A stretch of 64,000 nucleotides of DNA. It comes from Enterobacteriaceae bacterium UBA7338 (GTDB lineage Bacteria > Pseudomonadota > Gammaproteobacteria > Enterobacterales > Enterobacteriaceae). The DNA lies in NCBI GenBank assembly GCA_002480085.1, contig DKPJ01000017.1:434001-498000 (forward strand), in the 5' to 3' direction. Below are positions 16,561 through 24,667 of this stretch, one piece after another. Both the position numbers and the translations under genes were made by a program. Position 1 is the first letter of the stretch. Every line of letters begins with the position of its first letter. The notes under the pieces are model-generated. The model saw nothing but the letters and a program-made list of their open reading frames with translations. It made no database searches and had not been told where the DNA came from.

Positions 16561-17454
16561 ATGAGGATTTTGATTACCGGCGGTACCGGCCTGATTGGCA
16601 GCCATCTTGTCCCCCGCCTGCTGGAGCTGGGGCATTCGGTAACGGCGATCACCCGCAATCCAGAGCGGGCACGCCGGAGGCTGGGCGATCGCGTCACCTT
16701 CAGCAAAGGGCTTGACGATCGCCGCGATCTCAACGGCATCGACGCGGTCATTAATCTGGCGGGCGAGCCAATTGCCGACAAGCGCTGGAGCGAGGCGCAA
16801 AAAGCGCGCCTGTGCAACAGCCGCTGGCAGATCACCCAGAAGCTGGTGGATCTGATTAAAGCCAGCGATACGCCGCCCTCGGTGCTCATCTCCGGGTCGG
16901 CGACGGGCTACTACGGCGATCTCGGCGAGGTGGTGGTCACCGAAGAGGAGCCGCCGCACAACGAGTTTACCCACAAGCTCTGCGCCCGCTGGGAGCAGAT
17001 CGCCTGCGGCGCGCTGAGCAATCGCACCCGCGTCTGCCTGCTGCGTACCGGCGTAGTTTTCGCCCCGAAAGGCGGCGTGCTGGCGAAGATGCTGCCGGTG
17101 TTCCGCCTCGGCCTCGGTGGACCGATCGGTAGCGGACGGCAGTATCTGGCCTGGATCCATATCGACGATATGGTTAACGGCATTATCTGGCTGCTGGATA
17201 ACGACCTGCGTGGGCCGTTTAATATGGTCTCCCCCTATCCGGTACACAACGAGCGCTTCGCTCACGCTCTCGGTCATGCTGTGCACCGTCCGGCCTTTAT
17301 GCGCGCGCCGGCCAGCGTCGTGCGGCTGCTGATGGGTGAATCGTCGGTGCTGGTGCTCGGCGGCCAGCGCGCCCTGCCCAAGCGCCTGGAGGCCTCCGGG
17401 TTTGGTTTTCGCTGGTACGATCTGGATGAAGCCCTGGCAGATGTATTAAGCTGA
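16561..17454 (+). CDS. yfcH: SDR-family epimerase-like protein YfcH
   Basis: 297-residue extended short-chain dehydrogenase-like protein of the TIGR01777 family. The nucleotide-binding GGTGLIGSH motif is at residues 7-15, the DAVINLAGEP segment follows, and the active-site-like SGSATGYYG segment is near residue 115. The C-terminal DUF1731 tail holds ALPKRLEASGFGFRW. The substrate is unknown. It starts 20 bp after folX with GGAGG upstream, suggesting an operon. Confidence 0.92.
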   Translation: MRILITGGTGLIGSHLVPRLLELGHSVTAITRNPERARRRLGDRVTFSKGLDDRRDLNGIDAVINLAGEPIADKRWSEAQKARLCNSRWQITQKLVDLIKASDTPPSVLISGSATGYYGDLGEVVVTEEEPPHNEFTHKLCARWEQIACGALSNRTRVCLLRTGVVFAPKGGVLAKMLPVFRLGLGGPIGSGRQYLAWIHIDDMVNGIIWLLDNDLRGPFNMVSPYPVHNERFAHALGHAVHRPAFMRAPASVVRLLMGESSVLVLGGQRALPKRLEASGFGFRWYDLDEALADVLS

Positions 17455-17480
17455 ATCGTTAAAATAAATAGCATCATTTT

Positions 17481-17523
17481 ATCATTCTGGTGCTAATGTA
17501 AATGACCCATTCACAAGAATGAT
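17481..17523. promoter_or_regulatory. Inverted repeat upstream of the GNAT gene
   Basis: Perfect eight-base arms ATCATTCT (17481-17488) and AGAATGAT (17516-17523) flank an AT-rich 27-base spacer, ending eight bases before the ATG. It could be an operator or a leader stem; nothing identifies a regulator. Confidence 0.35.
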
Positions 17524-17530
17524 GATTTAA

Positions 17531-18058
17531 ATGCCTACGCTGACGACTTCACGCCTGACCCTCTCTCCTTTTCAGGAGTCGGACTGGCCCTTTTTTCTGC
17601 GCCTGCGCCGCGATCCGGCGATTATGCGCTTTATGGCGGATATTGCCTCGCAGGAGGATATTCGTCGGGTATTTGATGCGCGTTTAATTGATGCCGGGGC
17701 TTTTGTTATTCGCCAGCAGGGAATAGCGACGCCGGTCGGCGATATTGGTCTGAGCAGGTCGGCGGAGGATCCTCAGGAGGCGGATGTCGGCTACAGCATT
17801 GCCACCTACGCCCAGGGCCAGGGCTACGCCAGCGAAGCGCTGCGCGCCATCTGCCAGCACGCCTTTGACGACGCGGGCATCACGGCGCTGAACGCATGGG
17901 TGCTGGCGGGCAATATCGGTTCACAGCGCGTGCTGGAGAAGCTGGGGTTTAGCCGGATTGAGATCCTGCAGAAGGTCTATCGCCTGAACGGCGTGTTTCA
18001 TGATGACTGGGTCTATCGCCTGACCGCCAGGGCGTTCAGTTCAGCCCTCCCCGGTTAA
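17531..18058 (+). CDS. GNAT-family N-acetyltransferase (RimJ/RimL-like)
   Basis: 175-residue acetyltransferase of the Acetyltransf_3 type. Expected landmarks are the N-terminal RLTLSPFQESDW strand, GDIGL, the acetyl-CoA loop YAQGQGYASEALRA (Q/R-x-x-G-x-A/G pattern) and the C-terminal NIGSQRVLEKLGF. Substrate is unknown; relatives modify ribosomal proteins, amino acids or drugs. It occupies the yfcH-hisP gap where K-12 has yfcI. No strong ribosome-binding site is visible. Confidence 0.8.
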   Translation: MPTLTTSRLTLSPFQESDWPFFLRLRRDPAIMRFMADIASQEDIRRVFDARLIDAGAFVIRQQGIATPVGDIGLSRSAEDPQEADVGYSIATYAQGQGYASEALRAICQHAFDDAGITALNAWVLAGNIGSQRVLEKLGFSRIEILQKVYRLNGVFHDDWVYRLTARAFSSALPG

Positions 18059-18066
18059 GGAGAGGG
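18045..18066. terminator. Hairpin between convergent GNAT gene and hisP
   Basis: Stem CCCTCCCC / GGAGAGGG (one mismatch) with loop GGTTAA, overlapping the GNAT stop codon and ending just before the hisP stop. Probably a weak bidirectional terminator. Confidence 0.5.
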
Positions 18067-18074
18067 CCGGAAGG

Positions 18075-18848
18075 CTACTTCAGCGAACCTTTAAGGAACT
18101 GCTGCAGGCGCGGGCTTTGCGGATTGTCAAACAGTGCCTCTGGCCTGCCCTCCTCCTCAATTTTCCCCTGGTGCAGGAAGATGACGTGGGAGGAGACGTG
18201 GCGAGCAAAGCCCATCTCATGGGTCACCACCACCATGGTTTTCCCCTCCTCCGCCAGCTGCTGCATGATGCGCAGCACCTCGCCCACCAGCTCCGGATCC
18301 AGCGCCGAGGTTGGCTCGTCAAACAGCAGGACCTCAGGCTCCATCGCCAGCGCACGGGCAATAGAGACGCGCTGCTGCTGGCCACCGGAGAGGTGCACCG
18401 GGTATTTGGCCTGGGCGCGCTCGTCGATGCCCACCTTCGCCAGATACTTCACCGCCCGCTCACGGGCCTCCTGCTTGCTTAGCCCCAGCACCTGAATCGG
18501 CGCTTCCATCACGTTCTCCAGCACCGTCATGTGGCTCCAGAGGTTAAAGTGCTGGAATACCATGGTCAGACGGGTACGCAGCAGGCGCAGCTGATGTTTG
18601 TCAGCCACCTTCAGCTGGCCGTCTTTATCCCGCACCAGGGTGATATTCTGCCCGCTAACCACAATCGTGCCTTCGCTTGGCTTCTCGAGAAAGTTAATGC
18701 AGCGCAGGAAGGTACTTTTGCCGGATCCCGACGAGCCGATAATGGTGATCACATCGCCCGCGTTAGCCTGCAGCGATACCCCTTTCAGCACCTCGTGTTC
18801 GCCGTAGCGCTTGTGCAGATCTGTAACGTTTAATTTATTCTCGGACAT
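18075..18848 (-). CDS. hisP: Histidine/LAO ABC importer ATPase HisP
   Basis: 257-residue ATP-binding subunit of the HisJ/ArgT-HisQMP2 importer, the same length as E. coli HisP. The Walker A motif GSSGSGKST is at about residues 38-46, the signature LSGGQQQR near 153, Walker B VLLFDEPTSALD near 172, and the switch histidine in VVVTHEMGFA near 211. It acts as a dimer on the cytoplasmic face of HisQM. It is the last gene of hisJQMP, seven bases after hisM. Confidence 0.98.
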   Translation of the reverse strand: MSENKLNVTDLHKRYGEHEVLKGVSLQANAGDVITIIGSSGSGKSTFLRCINFLEKPSEGTIVVSGQNITLVRDKDGQLKVADKHQLRLLRTRLTMVFQHFNLWSHMTVLENVMEAPIQVLGLSKQEARERAVKYLAKVGIDERAQAKYPVHLSGGQQQRVSIARALAMEPEVLLFDEPTSALDPELVGEVLRIMQQLAEEGKTMVVVTHEMGFARHVSSHVIFLHQGKIEEEGRPEALFDNPQSPRLQQFLKGSLK

Positions 18849-18855
18849 CGTATTC

Positions 18856-19572
18856 TCAGTGCGTCGAAGAGGGTTTCACATGCTTCAGCCAGCGTTTTTC
18901 CGCTTTGCGGAACAGGCTGATCAGAACATAGGAGATAATCAGGTACAGCACGGCGGCGATACCAAACGCGGTAAAGGGCTGGTAGGTGGCCGAGTTAATA
19001 TCACGGGCAATTTTCAGCAGATCCGGGACGGTGGCGGTAAAAGCCAGCGCCGTGGAGTGCAGCATCAGGATCACCTCATTGCTGTAGGCAGGTAGCGCGA
19101 TGCGCAGCGCCGACGGCAGAATAATGCAGCGGTACATCTTCACCGATGAGAAGCCGTAGGCCCGCGCCGCCTCAATCTCGCCGTGCGGCACCGAGCGGAT
19201 CGCCCCGGCAAAAATCTCAGTGGTGTAGGCGCAGGTATTAAGGGTTAACGCCAGCACCGTACAGTTCAGGCCGCTGCGGAAAAAGGCGTTCAGCAGCTCC
19301 GTGCCCTTCACAATTTCCAGCGTGTACATCCCGGAGTAGAAGACCAGCAGCTGGACATAGAGCGGCGTACCACGGAAAACGTAGGTAAACAGCCAGATAG
19401 GAAAGCGGATAAATTTGTTGCTGGAGACGCGCCCGATGGCGAGAAACAGCGCAAGGATGCCGCCCATCACCACCGACGCGATCAGCAGCCAGAGGGTAAT
19501 CGCCACGCCGGTAAAGCGATAGCCGTCGGTCCACAGCAGGGAGCGCCAGTACTCCTGAATAATCTCGATCAC
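18856..19572 (-). CDS. hisM: Histidine/LAO ABC importer permease HisM
   Basis: 238-residue polytopic permease of the HisJ/ArgT importer, identical in length to E. coli HisM. The cytoplasmic EAA loop that docks on HisP is visible as EIEAARAYGFSSVKMYRCIILPSALR. It pairs with HisQ. Its start overlaps the hisQ stop by four bases (ATGA), indicating translational coupling. Confidence 0.98.
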   Translation of the reverse strand: MIEIIQEYWRSLLWTDGYRFTGVAITLWLLIASVVMGGILALFLAIGRVSSNKFIRFPIWLFTYVFRGTPLYVQLLVFYSGMYTLEIVKGTELLNAFFRSGLNCTVLALTLNTCAYTTEIFAGAIRSVPHGEIEAARAYGFSSVKMYRCIILPSALRIALPAYSNEVILMLHSTALAFTATVPDLLKIARDINSATYQPFTAFGIAAVLYLIISYVLISLFRKAEKRWLKHVKPSSTH

Positions 19573-20255
19573 AGGTCAGCCCTCTTTACGCCCACGGAGT
19601 AACGGCGCTCGAGCAGAAGCAGCACACCATTAGAGACGGTGGTAAACACCAGGTAGATAAGCCCGCAAACCACAGCGAAGTAGAACGGCTCCCAGGTGCT
19701 TTTCCCGGCGAGCTGGGTGGCTTTCACCACGTCCTCGAGGCCCAGCAGCGACACCAGCGCGGTAGCCTTGAGGATCACCTGCCAGTTGTTGCCAATTCCC
19801 GGCAGGGCGTAGCGCATCATGGCCGGAAAGAGAATGCGGCGAAAGGTTTGCCCGCCGGTAAAGCCAAAGGCGGTGGCTGCCTCGATGTGTCCTTTCGGCA
19901 CGGCCATAAACGCCCCGCGAAAGGTTTCAGTAAAGTAGGCCCCGTAGATAAAGCCGAGGGTGATGATACCGGCGATCATCGGATCGATATCAATCTGCGC
20001 CATGCCGACGGCGTCGGTAATACCGTTGAGCGCCATTTGCAGCCCGTAGAAGATGAGCAGCATCAGCACCAGATCGGGCACGCCACGGATAAGCGTGGTG
20101 TAGCCTTCAAAAATAGCGGCCAGCAGGCGGTTGTGCGAGAGCTTCGCCCCCGCCCCGGCGAGGCCTATCAGCACGGCCAGCACGACCGAGCTGAGCGCCA
20201 GCTCCAGCGTGACGACAGCGCCCTGGAATATAACTTGAGAAAACCCGTACAGCAT
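19569..20255 (-). CDS. hisQ: Histidine/LAO ABC importer permease HisQ
   Basis: 228-residue polytopic permease matching E. coli HisQ in length. The EAA loop reads HIEAATAFGFTGGQTFRRILFP. It overlaps hisM by four bases and follows hisJ after an 85-bp gap containing a stable hairpin, which fits higher expression of the periplasmic protein than of the membrane parts. Confidence 0.98.
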   Translation of the reverse strand: MLYGFSQVIFQGAVVTLELALSSVVLAVLIGLAGAGAKLSHNRLLAAIFEGYTTLIRGVPDLVLMLLIFYGLQMALNGITDAVGMAQIDIDPMIAGIITLGFIYGAYFTETFRGAFMAVPKGHIEAATAFGFTGGQTFRRILFPAMMRYALPGIGNNWQVILKATALVSLLGLEDVVKATQLAGKSTWEPFYFAVVCGLIYLVFTTVSNGVLLLLERRYSVGVKRADL

Positions 20256-20295
20256 GCAGCCTGCCCCGTGGTGTGTAGTGTCTGCCGTGTCTTTT

Positions 20296-20316
20296 CCCCT
20301 CCCGCTATGGGAGGGG
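20296..20316 (-). promoter_or_regulatory. Intercistronic hairpin between hisJ and hisQ
   Basis: Perfect eight-base stem CCCCTCCC / GGGAGGGG with a five-base loop. Salmonella has a REP element in this same gap that protects the hisJ mRNA 3' end; this simpler stem could do the same job. That role is inferred from position. Confidence 0.6.
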
Positions 20317-20340
20317 CCGCACGTTTGTCACAGGTGGGGA

Positions 20341-21123
20341 TTAGCCACCGTAAACATCAAAATCGAAATACTTTTTCGCCAGCTTTTCGTAGGTGCCATC
20401 GGCACGCATATCGGCAAAGGCTTTGTTCAGCGCTTCGCGCAGCTCGTTATCCTCTTTGCGGATGCCCATGCCGGTACCGACGCCAAACAGCTTCTCATCT
20501 TTGATGGACGGGCCACCAAATTTGTACTCTTTGCCCGCTGGGGTTTTCAGGAAACCTTCGCTGGCGGCCACCTCGTCCTGGAACGCGGCGTCGATGCGGC
20601 CCGCAGTCAGGTCGGCATAGATGGAGTCCTGGCCCTGGTAGGAGACGATCTCAACGCCTTTAGCCGCCCAGTGCGCGTTGCCGTAGGTCTCCTGGGTCGT
20701 GCCCTGCAGAACGCCAACGCGTTTGCCTTTCAGGGTCGCCAGGTCCGGCTGGATGTTAGAGGCTTTCGCTACCACCAGACGTGAATCTGCCGCATAGAGC
20801 TTGTCAGTAAAGGCGATCTCCTGCTGGCGCTTCTCGGTGATCGAGAGCGACGACATGATGGCATCAATTTTCTTCGCTTTCAGCGACGGGATCAGCGCGT
20901 CCAGCGGGTTCTCAATGAAGGTACACTGCGTATTAATGCGTTTACACAGCTCTTTAGCCAGATCGATATCAAAACCGATTAATTCACCCTGCGCATTCTT
21001 CGATTCGAACGGTGCATAGGTGGGATCGGTGCCAATGCGCAGTTTTTGCGGAATGGCAGCAAAGGCGCTGGACGCGCTGGAAAGAGCAAGCACCAGAGAA
21101 AGCGATAATACCAACTTATTCAT
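20341..21123 (-). CDS. hisJ: Periplasmic histidine-binding protein HisJ
   Basis: 260-residue periplasmic solute receptor for L-histidine with a Sec signal peptide (MNKLVLSLSLVLALSSASSAFA, cut after about residue 22). The SBP_bac_3 family signature GFDIDLAKELCKRI is present with the disulfide-forming cysteines of this subfamily. The ATG at 21123 has GAGG eight bases upstream and gives the E. coli length; the in-frame start four codons earlier was rejected. It is a tandem paralogue of argT and heads hisJQMP. Confidence 0.97.
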   Translation of the reverse strand: MNKLVLSLSLVLALSSASSAFAAIPQKLRIGTDPTYAPFESKNAQGELIGFDIDLAKELCKRINTQCTFIENPLDALIPSLKAKKIDAIMSSLSITEKRQQEIAFTDKLYAADSRLVVAKASNIQPDLATLKGKRVGVLQGTTQETYGNAHWAAKGVEIVSYQGQDSIYADLTAGRIDAAFQDEVAASEGFLKTPAGKEYKFGGPSIKDEKLFGVGTGMGIRKEDNELREALNKAFADMRADGTYEKLAKKYFDFDVYGG

Positions 21124-21173
21124 AAACATCCTCAACTGACGGTCTTTTAACGGGATTTTGCACAGAATACGGT

Positions 21174-21188
21174 ACGGCTATCGTGCCA
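21174..21188 (-). promoter_or_regulatory. Possible weak sigma-54 promoter for hisJ
   Basis: On the minus strand TGGCACGATAGCCGT has a perfect -24 part (TGGCAC) but a degenerate -12 (CCGT rather than TTGC), about 50 bp before the hisJ start. Alone this is weak. It gains weight from the NtrC-like site 160 bp upstream. Confidence 0.35.
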
Positions 21189-21197
21189 CTATTCGGC

Positions 21198-21227
21198 CCG
21201 GCAAGGCAAAATATTCTGCCCTGCCGG
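21198..21227. other. Hairpin in the argT-hisJ gap
   Basis: Near-perfect 11-base stem (CCGGCAAGGCA / TGCCCTGCCGG with one G-T pair) with an eight-base loop. On the plus strand it is followed by CGATTTTTTT. It may reduce read-through from argT into hisJ. Confidence 0.45.
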
Positions 21228-21341
21228 ACGATTTTTTTGCAGCGCCACTGCTTAACTATGCTGATTTATGTCCCGTTACCTGACAAAAGCGCGTTCTCCG
21301 CACCGCCGTAAGGCATCAACCGCATCAATGCACCACGCTGA

Positions 21342-21358
21342 CTCACCATTGTGGTGCA
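21342..21358. promoter_or_regulatory. NtrC-like enhancer site upstream of hisJ
   Basis: CTCACCATTGTGGTGCA matches 12 of the 14 defined positions of the NtrC consensus TGCACCANNNTGGTGCA. It lies 14 bp past the argT stop and about 220 bp before hisJ, a normal enhancer distance. Nitrogen control of this transport locus is known in enterics; use of this site is inferred. Confidence 0.6.
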
Positions 21359-21371
21359 CCACGCCTGCCTG

Positions 21372-22154
21372 TTAATCGCCGTAGACGTTAAAGTCGAAGT
21401 ACTTCTTCGCCATCTTGTCGTAGGTACCGTCCTTACGGATCTCGCCTAAGGCTTTGTCGAATGCGGCCTTCAGCTCGGTATCGTCTTTACGCAGGCCAAC
21501 GCCCGTTCCGTCGCCGAAGAAGTTTTTATCTTTTACCGACGGACCGGCAAAGGCGAACTCTTTCCCGGCGGGCTGTTTAAGGAAGCCTTCGCTGGCGGCA
21601 ACCTCATCCTGCAGGGCGGCGTCCAGACGACCCGCGGCGAGATCGGAGTAGATCAGATCCTGATTCTGATAGGCAACCACGTCGATGCCCTTGCTGCGCC
21701 AGTTGGCGTTGCCAAAGGCCTCCTGGGTTGAACCCTGCAGCACGCCAACGTGTTTGCCCTTCAGCGACTCAATGGTCGGCTGGATCGGCGAGCCTTTGGC
21801 GGCGATCAGGCGTGAATCCGCCGCGTAGAGCTTGTCAGAGAAGGCGATCTCCTGCTGGCGCTTTTCAGTAATGGAGAGAGAAGAGATGATGGCATCAATT
21901 TTCTTAGCTTTCAGGGAGGGGATCAGCGCGTCAAAGTCGCTGCCCACCCAGGTGCACTTAACCTGGATCCGTTTGCACATCTCGTTACCGAGGTCGATAT
22001 CAAAGCCGACAAACTCACCCTTCGCGTCTTTAGACGAGAATGGCGCATAGGTCGCATCCGTACCAATGCGCACGGTCTGGGGAAGCGCAGCGTAAACGCT
22101 GGCGGCGCTGGAGAGACCCAGCAGTAAAGAGAGAGCTACAGCCGTCTTCTTCAT
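21372..22154 (-). CDS. argT: Lysine/arginine/ornithine-binding protein ArgT
   Basis: 260-residue periplasmic receptor that delivers lysine, arginine and ornithine to HisQMP. A signal peptide (about residues 1-22, ending SVYA) precedes the SBP_bac_3 domain with GFDIDLGNEMCKRI. It is closely related to hisJ 250 bp downstream, a tandem duplication conserved in enterics. ACGTTACCCTCGAG-like leader sequence and a sigma-54-type promoter lie upstream, consistent with nitrogen-limited induction. Confidence 0.97.
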   Translation of the reverse strand: MKKTAVALSLLLGLSSAASVYAALPQTVRIGTDATYAPFSSKDAKGEFVGFDIDLGNEMCKRIQVKCTWVGSDFDALIPSLKAKKIDAIISSLSITEKRQQEIAFSDKLYAADSRLIAAKGSPIQPTIESLKGKHVGVLQGSTQEAFGNANWRSKGIDVVAYQNQDLIYSDLAAGRLDAALQDEVAASEGFLKQPAGKEFAFAGPSVKDKNFFGDGTGVGLRKDDTELKAAFDKALGEIRKDGTYDKMAKKYFDFNVYGD

Positions 22155-22232
22155 ACATTACCCTCGAGTTTCTGATTTTATTATCTATTGCGTGTTGTTG
22201 TATTACTTATGCGTTGTGTTGCCCGCTGATGC

Positions 22233-22249
22233 TTGCACGTCTTATGCCA
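22233..22249 (-). promoter_or_regulatory. Sigma-54 promoter of argT
   Basis: On the minus strand TGGCATAAGACGTGCAA has -24 GG and -12 GC at the required ten-base spacing and is nearly identical to the known E. coli argT sigma-54 promoter. It lies about 80 bp before the argT start. Confidence 0.85.
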
Positions 22250-22404
22250 CTTTCTTACGGCGAATCATAATCGCTGTAAGAAATGTTAATAAAACGTTGC
22301 AGCATTACCGTTAGGGTGAAAGATAGCAGGTCTGCTAAATGAACCGCAGCGTTACAAACTGAAAACAGCGGTTAAATGTCGAGGATATGATCGCGCTTGC
22401 AGAT

Positions 22405-22423
22405 TTGCCCTGAAACAGGGCAA
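22405..22423 (-). terminator. Hairpin after ubiX
   Basis: Perfect eight-base stem TTGCCCTG / CAGGGCAA with a three-base loop, 16 bases past the ubiX stop. No T tract follows, so it is at best a weak or factor-assisted terminator or an RNA end stabiliser. Confidence 0.5.
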
Positions 22424-22434
22424 TCCAGGGGAGG

Positions 22435-22451
22435 TGCACTATTTTGACGCA
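22435..22451. promoter_or_regulatory. NtrC-like enhancer site upstream of argT
   Basis: TGCACTATTTTGACGCA keeps 11 of 14 defined positions of the NtrC consensus, including both outer half-sites. It overlaps the 3' end of ubiX about 200 bp upstream of the argT sigma-54 promoter. Confidence 0.55.
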
Positions 22452-23020
22452 GCGGGCCCCTGCCAGCGGGTAAAGAGATCTTCCGGCAGCGTAATATCAA
22501 ACTGATCGATCACGCGGTTCACCGTCTGGTTGATGATGTCATCAAGGGTCTGCGGACGGTGATAGAAAGCCGGGACCGGAGGCATGATTGCTGCACCCAG
22601 CTCTGCCGCCTGGGTCATCAGTCGCAGGTGACCAAGATGCAGCGGCGTCTCGCGCACGCAGAGCACCAGCGGGCGGCGCTCTTTCAGCACCACGTCCGCT
22701 GCGCGGGTCAGCAGGCTGTCGGTATAGCTATGAACGATGCCGGAGAGCGTTTTAATGGAACAGGGAAGGATCACCATGCCGGCGGTCTTGAACGAGCCGG
22801 AGGAGATGCTGGCAGCGATATCACGCGAGTCGTGGACCACGTCGGCCAGGGCCTGCACGTCACGCAGGGAGAGGTCGGTCTCCAGCGCCAGCGTCTGGCG
22901 GGCAGCGTTGCTCATCACCAGATGGGTTTCCACCTCGGCCACGTCGCGCAGCACCTGCAGCAGACGCACGCCGTAGATGGCCCCGCTGGCACCCGAGATG
23001 CCAATAATCAGTCGTTTCAT
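22439..23020 (-). CDS. ubiX: Flavin prenyltransferase UbiX
   Basis: Makes prenylated FMN, the cofactor that the decarboxylase UbiD needs in ubiquinone synthesis. The 193-residue product matches E. coli UbiX (189 aa) with four extra C-terminal residues. The flavin-binding GISGASGAIYG motif is at residues 8-18, followed by SSGSF and the PCSIKTLSGI segment, with CVRETPLHLGHL later. It is downstream of purF in the cvpA-purF-ubiX group, as in E. coli. Confidence 0.97.
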   Translation of the reverse strand: MKRLIIGISGASGAIYGVRLLQVLRDVAEVETHLVMSNAARQTLALETDLSLRDVQALADVVHDSRDIAASISSGSFKTAGMVILPCSIKTLSGIVHSYTDSLLTRAADVVLKERRPLVLCVRETPLHLGHLRLMTQAAELGAAIMPPVPAFYHRPQTLDDIINQTVNRVIDQFDITLPEDLFTRWQGPAASK

Positions 23021-23084
23021 ATTCCTGTCCTTTTACTTACGTGAGAGGACTTTGCCGGATTATGGCGGGCGTTGCAACGTTGAA

Positions 23085-23106
23085 GCGCCCTGCGAACGCA
23101 GGGCGC
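23085..23106 (-). terminator. Hairpin after purF
   Basis: Perfect nine-base stem GCGCCCTGC / GCAGGGCGC with a four-base loop, ten bases past the purF stop. Only TTCAACG follows, so it may be an attenuating or stabilising stem between purF and ubiX. Confidence 0.6.
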
Positions 23107-23115
23107 GCGAGAGGA

Positions 23116-24633
23116 TTACCCCTCGTTATGCATCTCTAAGCTTTCGAGATCGTTCTGCATCTGGACGGCTTTTACGTCGTCATTGCGCAGGGAGTCGAGA
23201 TAGTCGAGATACTGCTGGTTGACGTCTTTGGTCACGTAGATGCCGTTGAACACCGAGCACTCAAACTGCTGGATATCCGGGTTCTCGGCGCGCACGGCGT
23301 CGATGAGATCGTTGAGGTCCTGGAAGATCAGGCCGTCAGCGCCGATGATCTGGCGGATCTCGTCCACTTCACGCCCGTGGGCGATCAGCTCGTTAGCGGT
23401 CGGCATATCGATGCCGTAGACGTTCGGGAAGCGGATCTCCGGTGCCGCAGAGGCGAGGTAGACCTTCTTCGCCCCGGCTTCGCGGGCCATCTCGATAATC
23501 TGTTCCGAGGTGGTGCCGCGCACGATGGAGTCATCCACCAGCAGCACGTTCTTGTCGCGGAACTCGGCGCGGTTGGCGTTGAGCTTGCGGCGCACGGACT
23601 TACGACGCAGCTGCTGGCCCGGCATGATAAAGGTACGGCCAACGTAGCGGTTCTTCACGAAGCCCTGACGGTAGGGTTTATCCAGAATGTGGGCGATCTC
23701 CAGGGCGATATCGCAGGAGGTCTCCGGGATCGGGATCACCACGTCAATGTCGAGATCTTCCCACTCGCGGGCAATCTTCGCCCCCAGCTTTTTACCCATA
23801 TTAACGCGGGCGCTGTAGACGGAGATCTTGTCGATAAAAGAGTCCGGACGGGCAAAGTAGACGTACTCAAACAGGCACGGGTTGCTGACCGGGTTGTCGG
23901 CACACTGGCGGGTAGAGAGCTGGCCCTTCTCGGTGATGTAGACCGCTTCACCCGGGGCGACGTCGCGCAGGAACTCAAAGCCCAGCGTATCCAGCGCCAC
24001 GCTCTCGGAGGCCATCATATACTCGGTGCGGCCATCGCCAACGTCACGCTTGCCCAGCACCAGCGGACGGATGCCGTTGGGATCGCGGAAGCCGACCATG
24101 CCGTGGCCGATAATCATCGCGATGCAGGCGTACGCGCCGCGGATCTGGCGGTTGGTCGCGGCAATAGCGGCAAAAATGTTATCCGCCTCTAGCGGGTAGT
24201 GGCGGAAGTTATCCAGCTCGCTGGCGAAAATATTGAGCAGGATTTCAGAGTCGGAGGTGGTGTTGATGTGGCGACGCTTCTCCTGGAACAGCTTCTTACG
24301 CAGCTCGTGGGCGTTGGTCAGGTTGCCGTTGTGGGCAAGCGTGATGCCATACGGCGAGTTGACGTAGAAAGGCTGGGCTTCAGACGCGCTGGAGCTGCCG
24401 GCCGTTGGGTAGCGCACATGGCCGATACCCATGTTCCCCTGGAGGCGCTGCATGTGGCGGGCTTCAAATACATCGCTAACCATCCCGTTCGCTTTACGTA
24501 AACGGAAGCAGTTGTTTTCATCGATAGTGATGATGCCTGCGGCATCCTGACCACGGTGCTGGAGCACCGTTAACGCGTCATAAATCGACTGGTTTACCGG
24601 CATAACACCGGCGATACCGACAATACCGCACAT
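23116..24633 (-). CDS. purF: Amidophosphoribosyltransferase PurF
   Basis: First committed enzyme of purine synthesis, converting PRPP and glutamine to phosphoribosylamine. The 505-residue product begins MCGIVGIAG with the Ntn nucleophile Cys2 exposed after Met removal. The glutaminase domain fills about residues 2-235. The C-terminal domain carries the PRPP motif VLLVDDSIVRGTT near residue 365. It follows cvpA after 34 bp and is expected to be repressed by PurR through the box upstream of cvpA. Confidence 0.98.
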   Translation of the reverse strand: MCGIVGIAGVMPVNQSIYDALTVLQHRGQDAAGIITIDENNCFRLRKANGMVSDVFEARHMQRLQGNMGIGHVRYPTAGSSSASEAQPFYVNSPYGITLAHNGNLTNAHELRKKLFQEKRRHINTTSDSEILLNIFASELDNFRHYPLEADNIFAAIAATNRQIRGAYACIAMIIGHGMVGFRDPNGIRPLVLGKRDVGDGRTEYMMASESVALDTLGFEFLRDVAPGEAVYITEKGQLSTRQCADNPVSNPCLFEYVYFARPDSFIDKISVYSARVNMGKKLGAKIAREWEDLDIDVVIPIPETSCDIALEIAHILDKPYRQGFVKNRYVGRTFIMPGQQLRRKSVRRKLNANRAEFRDKNVLLVDDSIVRGTTSEQIIEMAREAGAKKVYLASAAPEIRFPNVYGIDMPTANELIAHGREVDEIRQIIGADGLIFQDLNDLIDAVRAENPDIQQFECSVFNGIYVTKDVNQQYLDYLDSLRNDDVKAVQMQNDLESLEMHNEG

Positions 24634-24667
24634 ACGTCTTTTTCCTCGCTAGGCCACATCGCAGGGC

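Noticed and set aside
12724..18060. Whole yfcD-GNAT segment as a single mobile island
   Set aside because: Most of it (yfcD, yfcE, yfcF, yfcG, folX, yfcH) keeps E. coli order; only the toxin-antitoxin pair and the GNAT gene differ, and no integrase, repeats or insertion sequence ends were seen.
21198..21227. Strong terminator for argT
   Set aside because: The T tract lies on the plus-strand side, opposite to argT transcription, so only an uncertain hairpin was listed.
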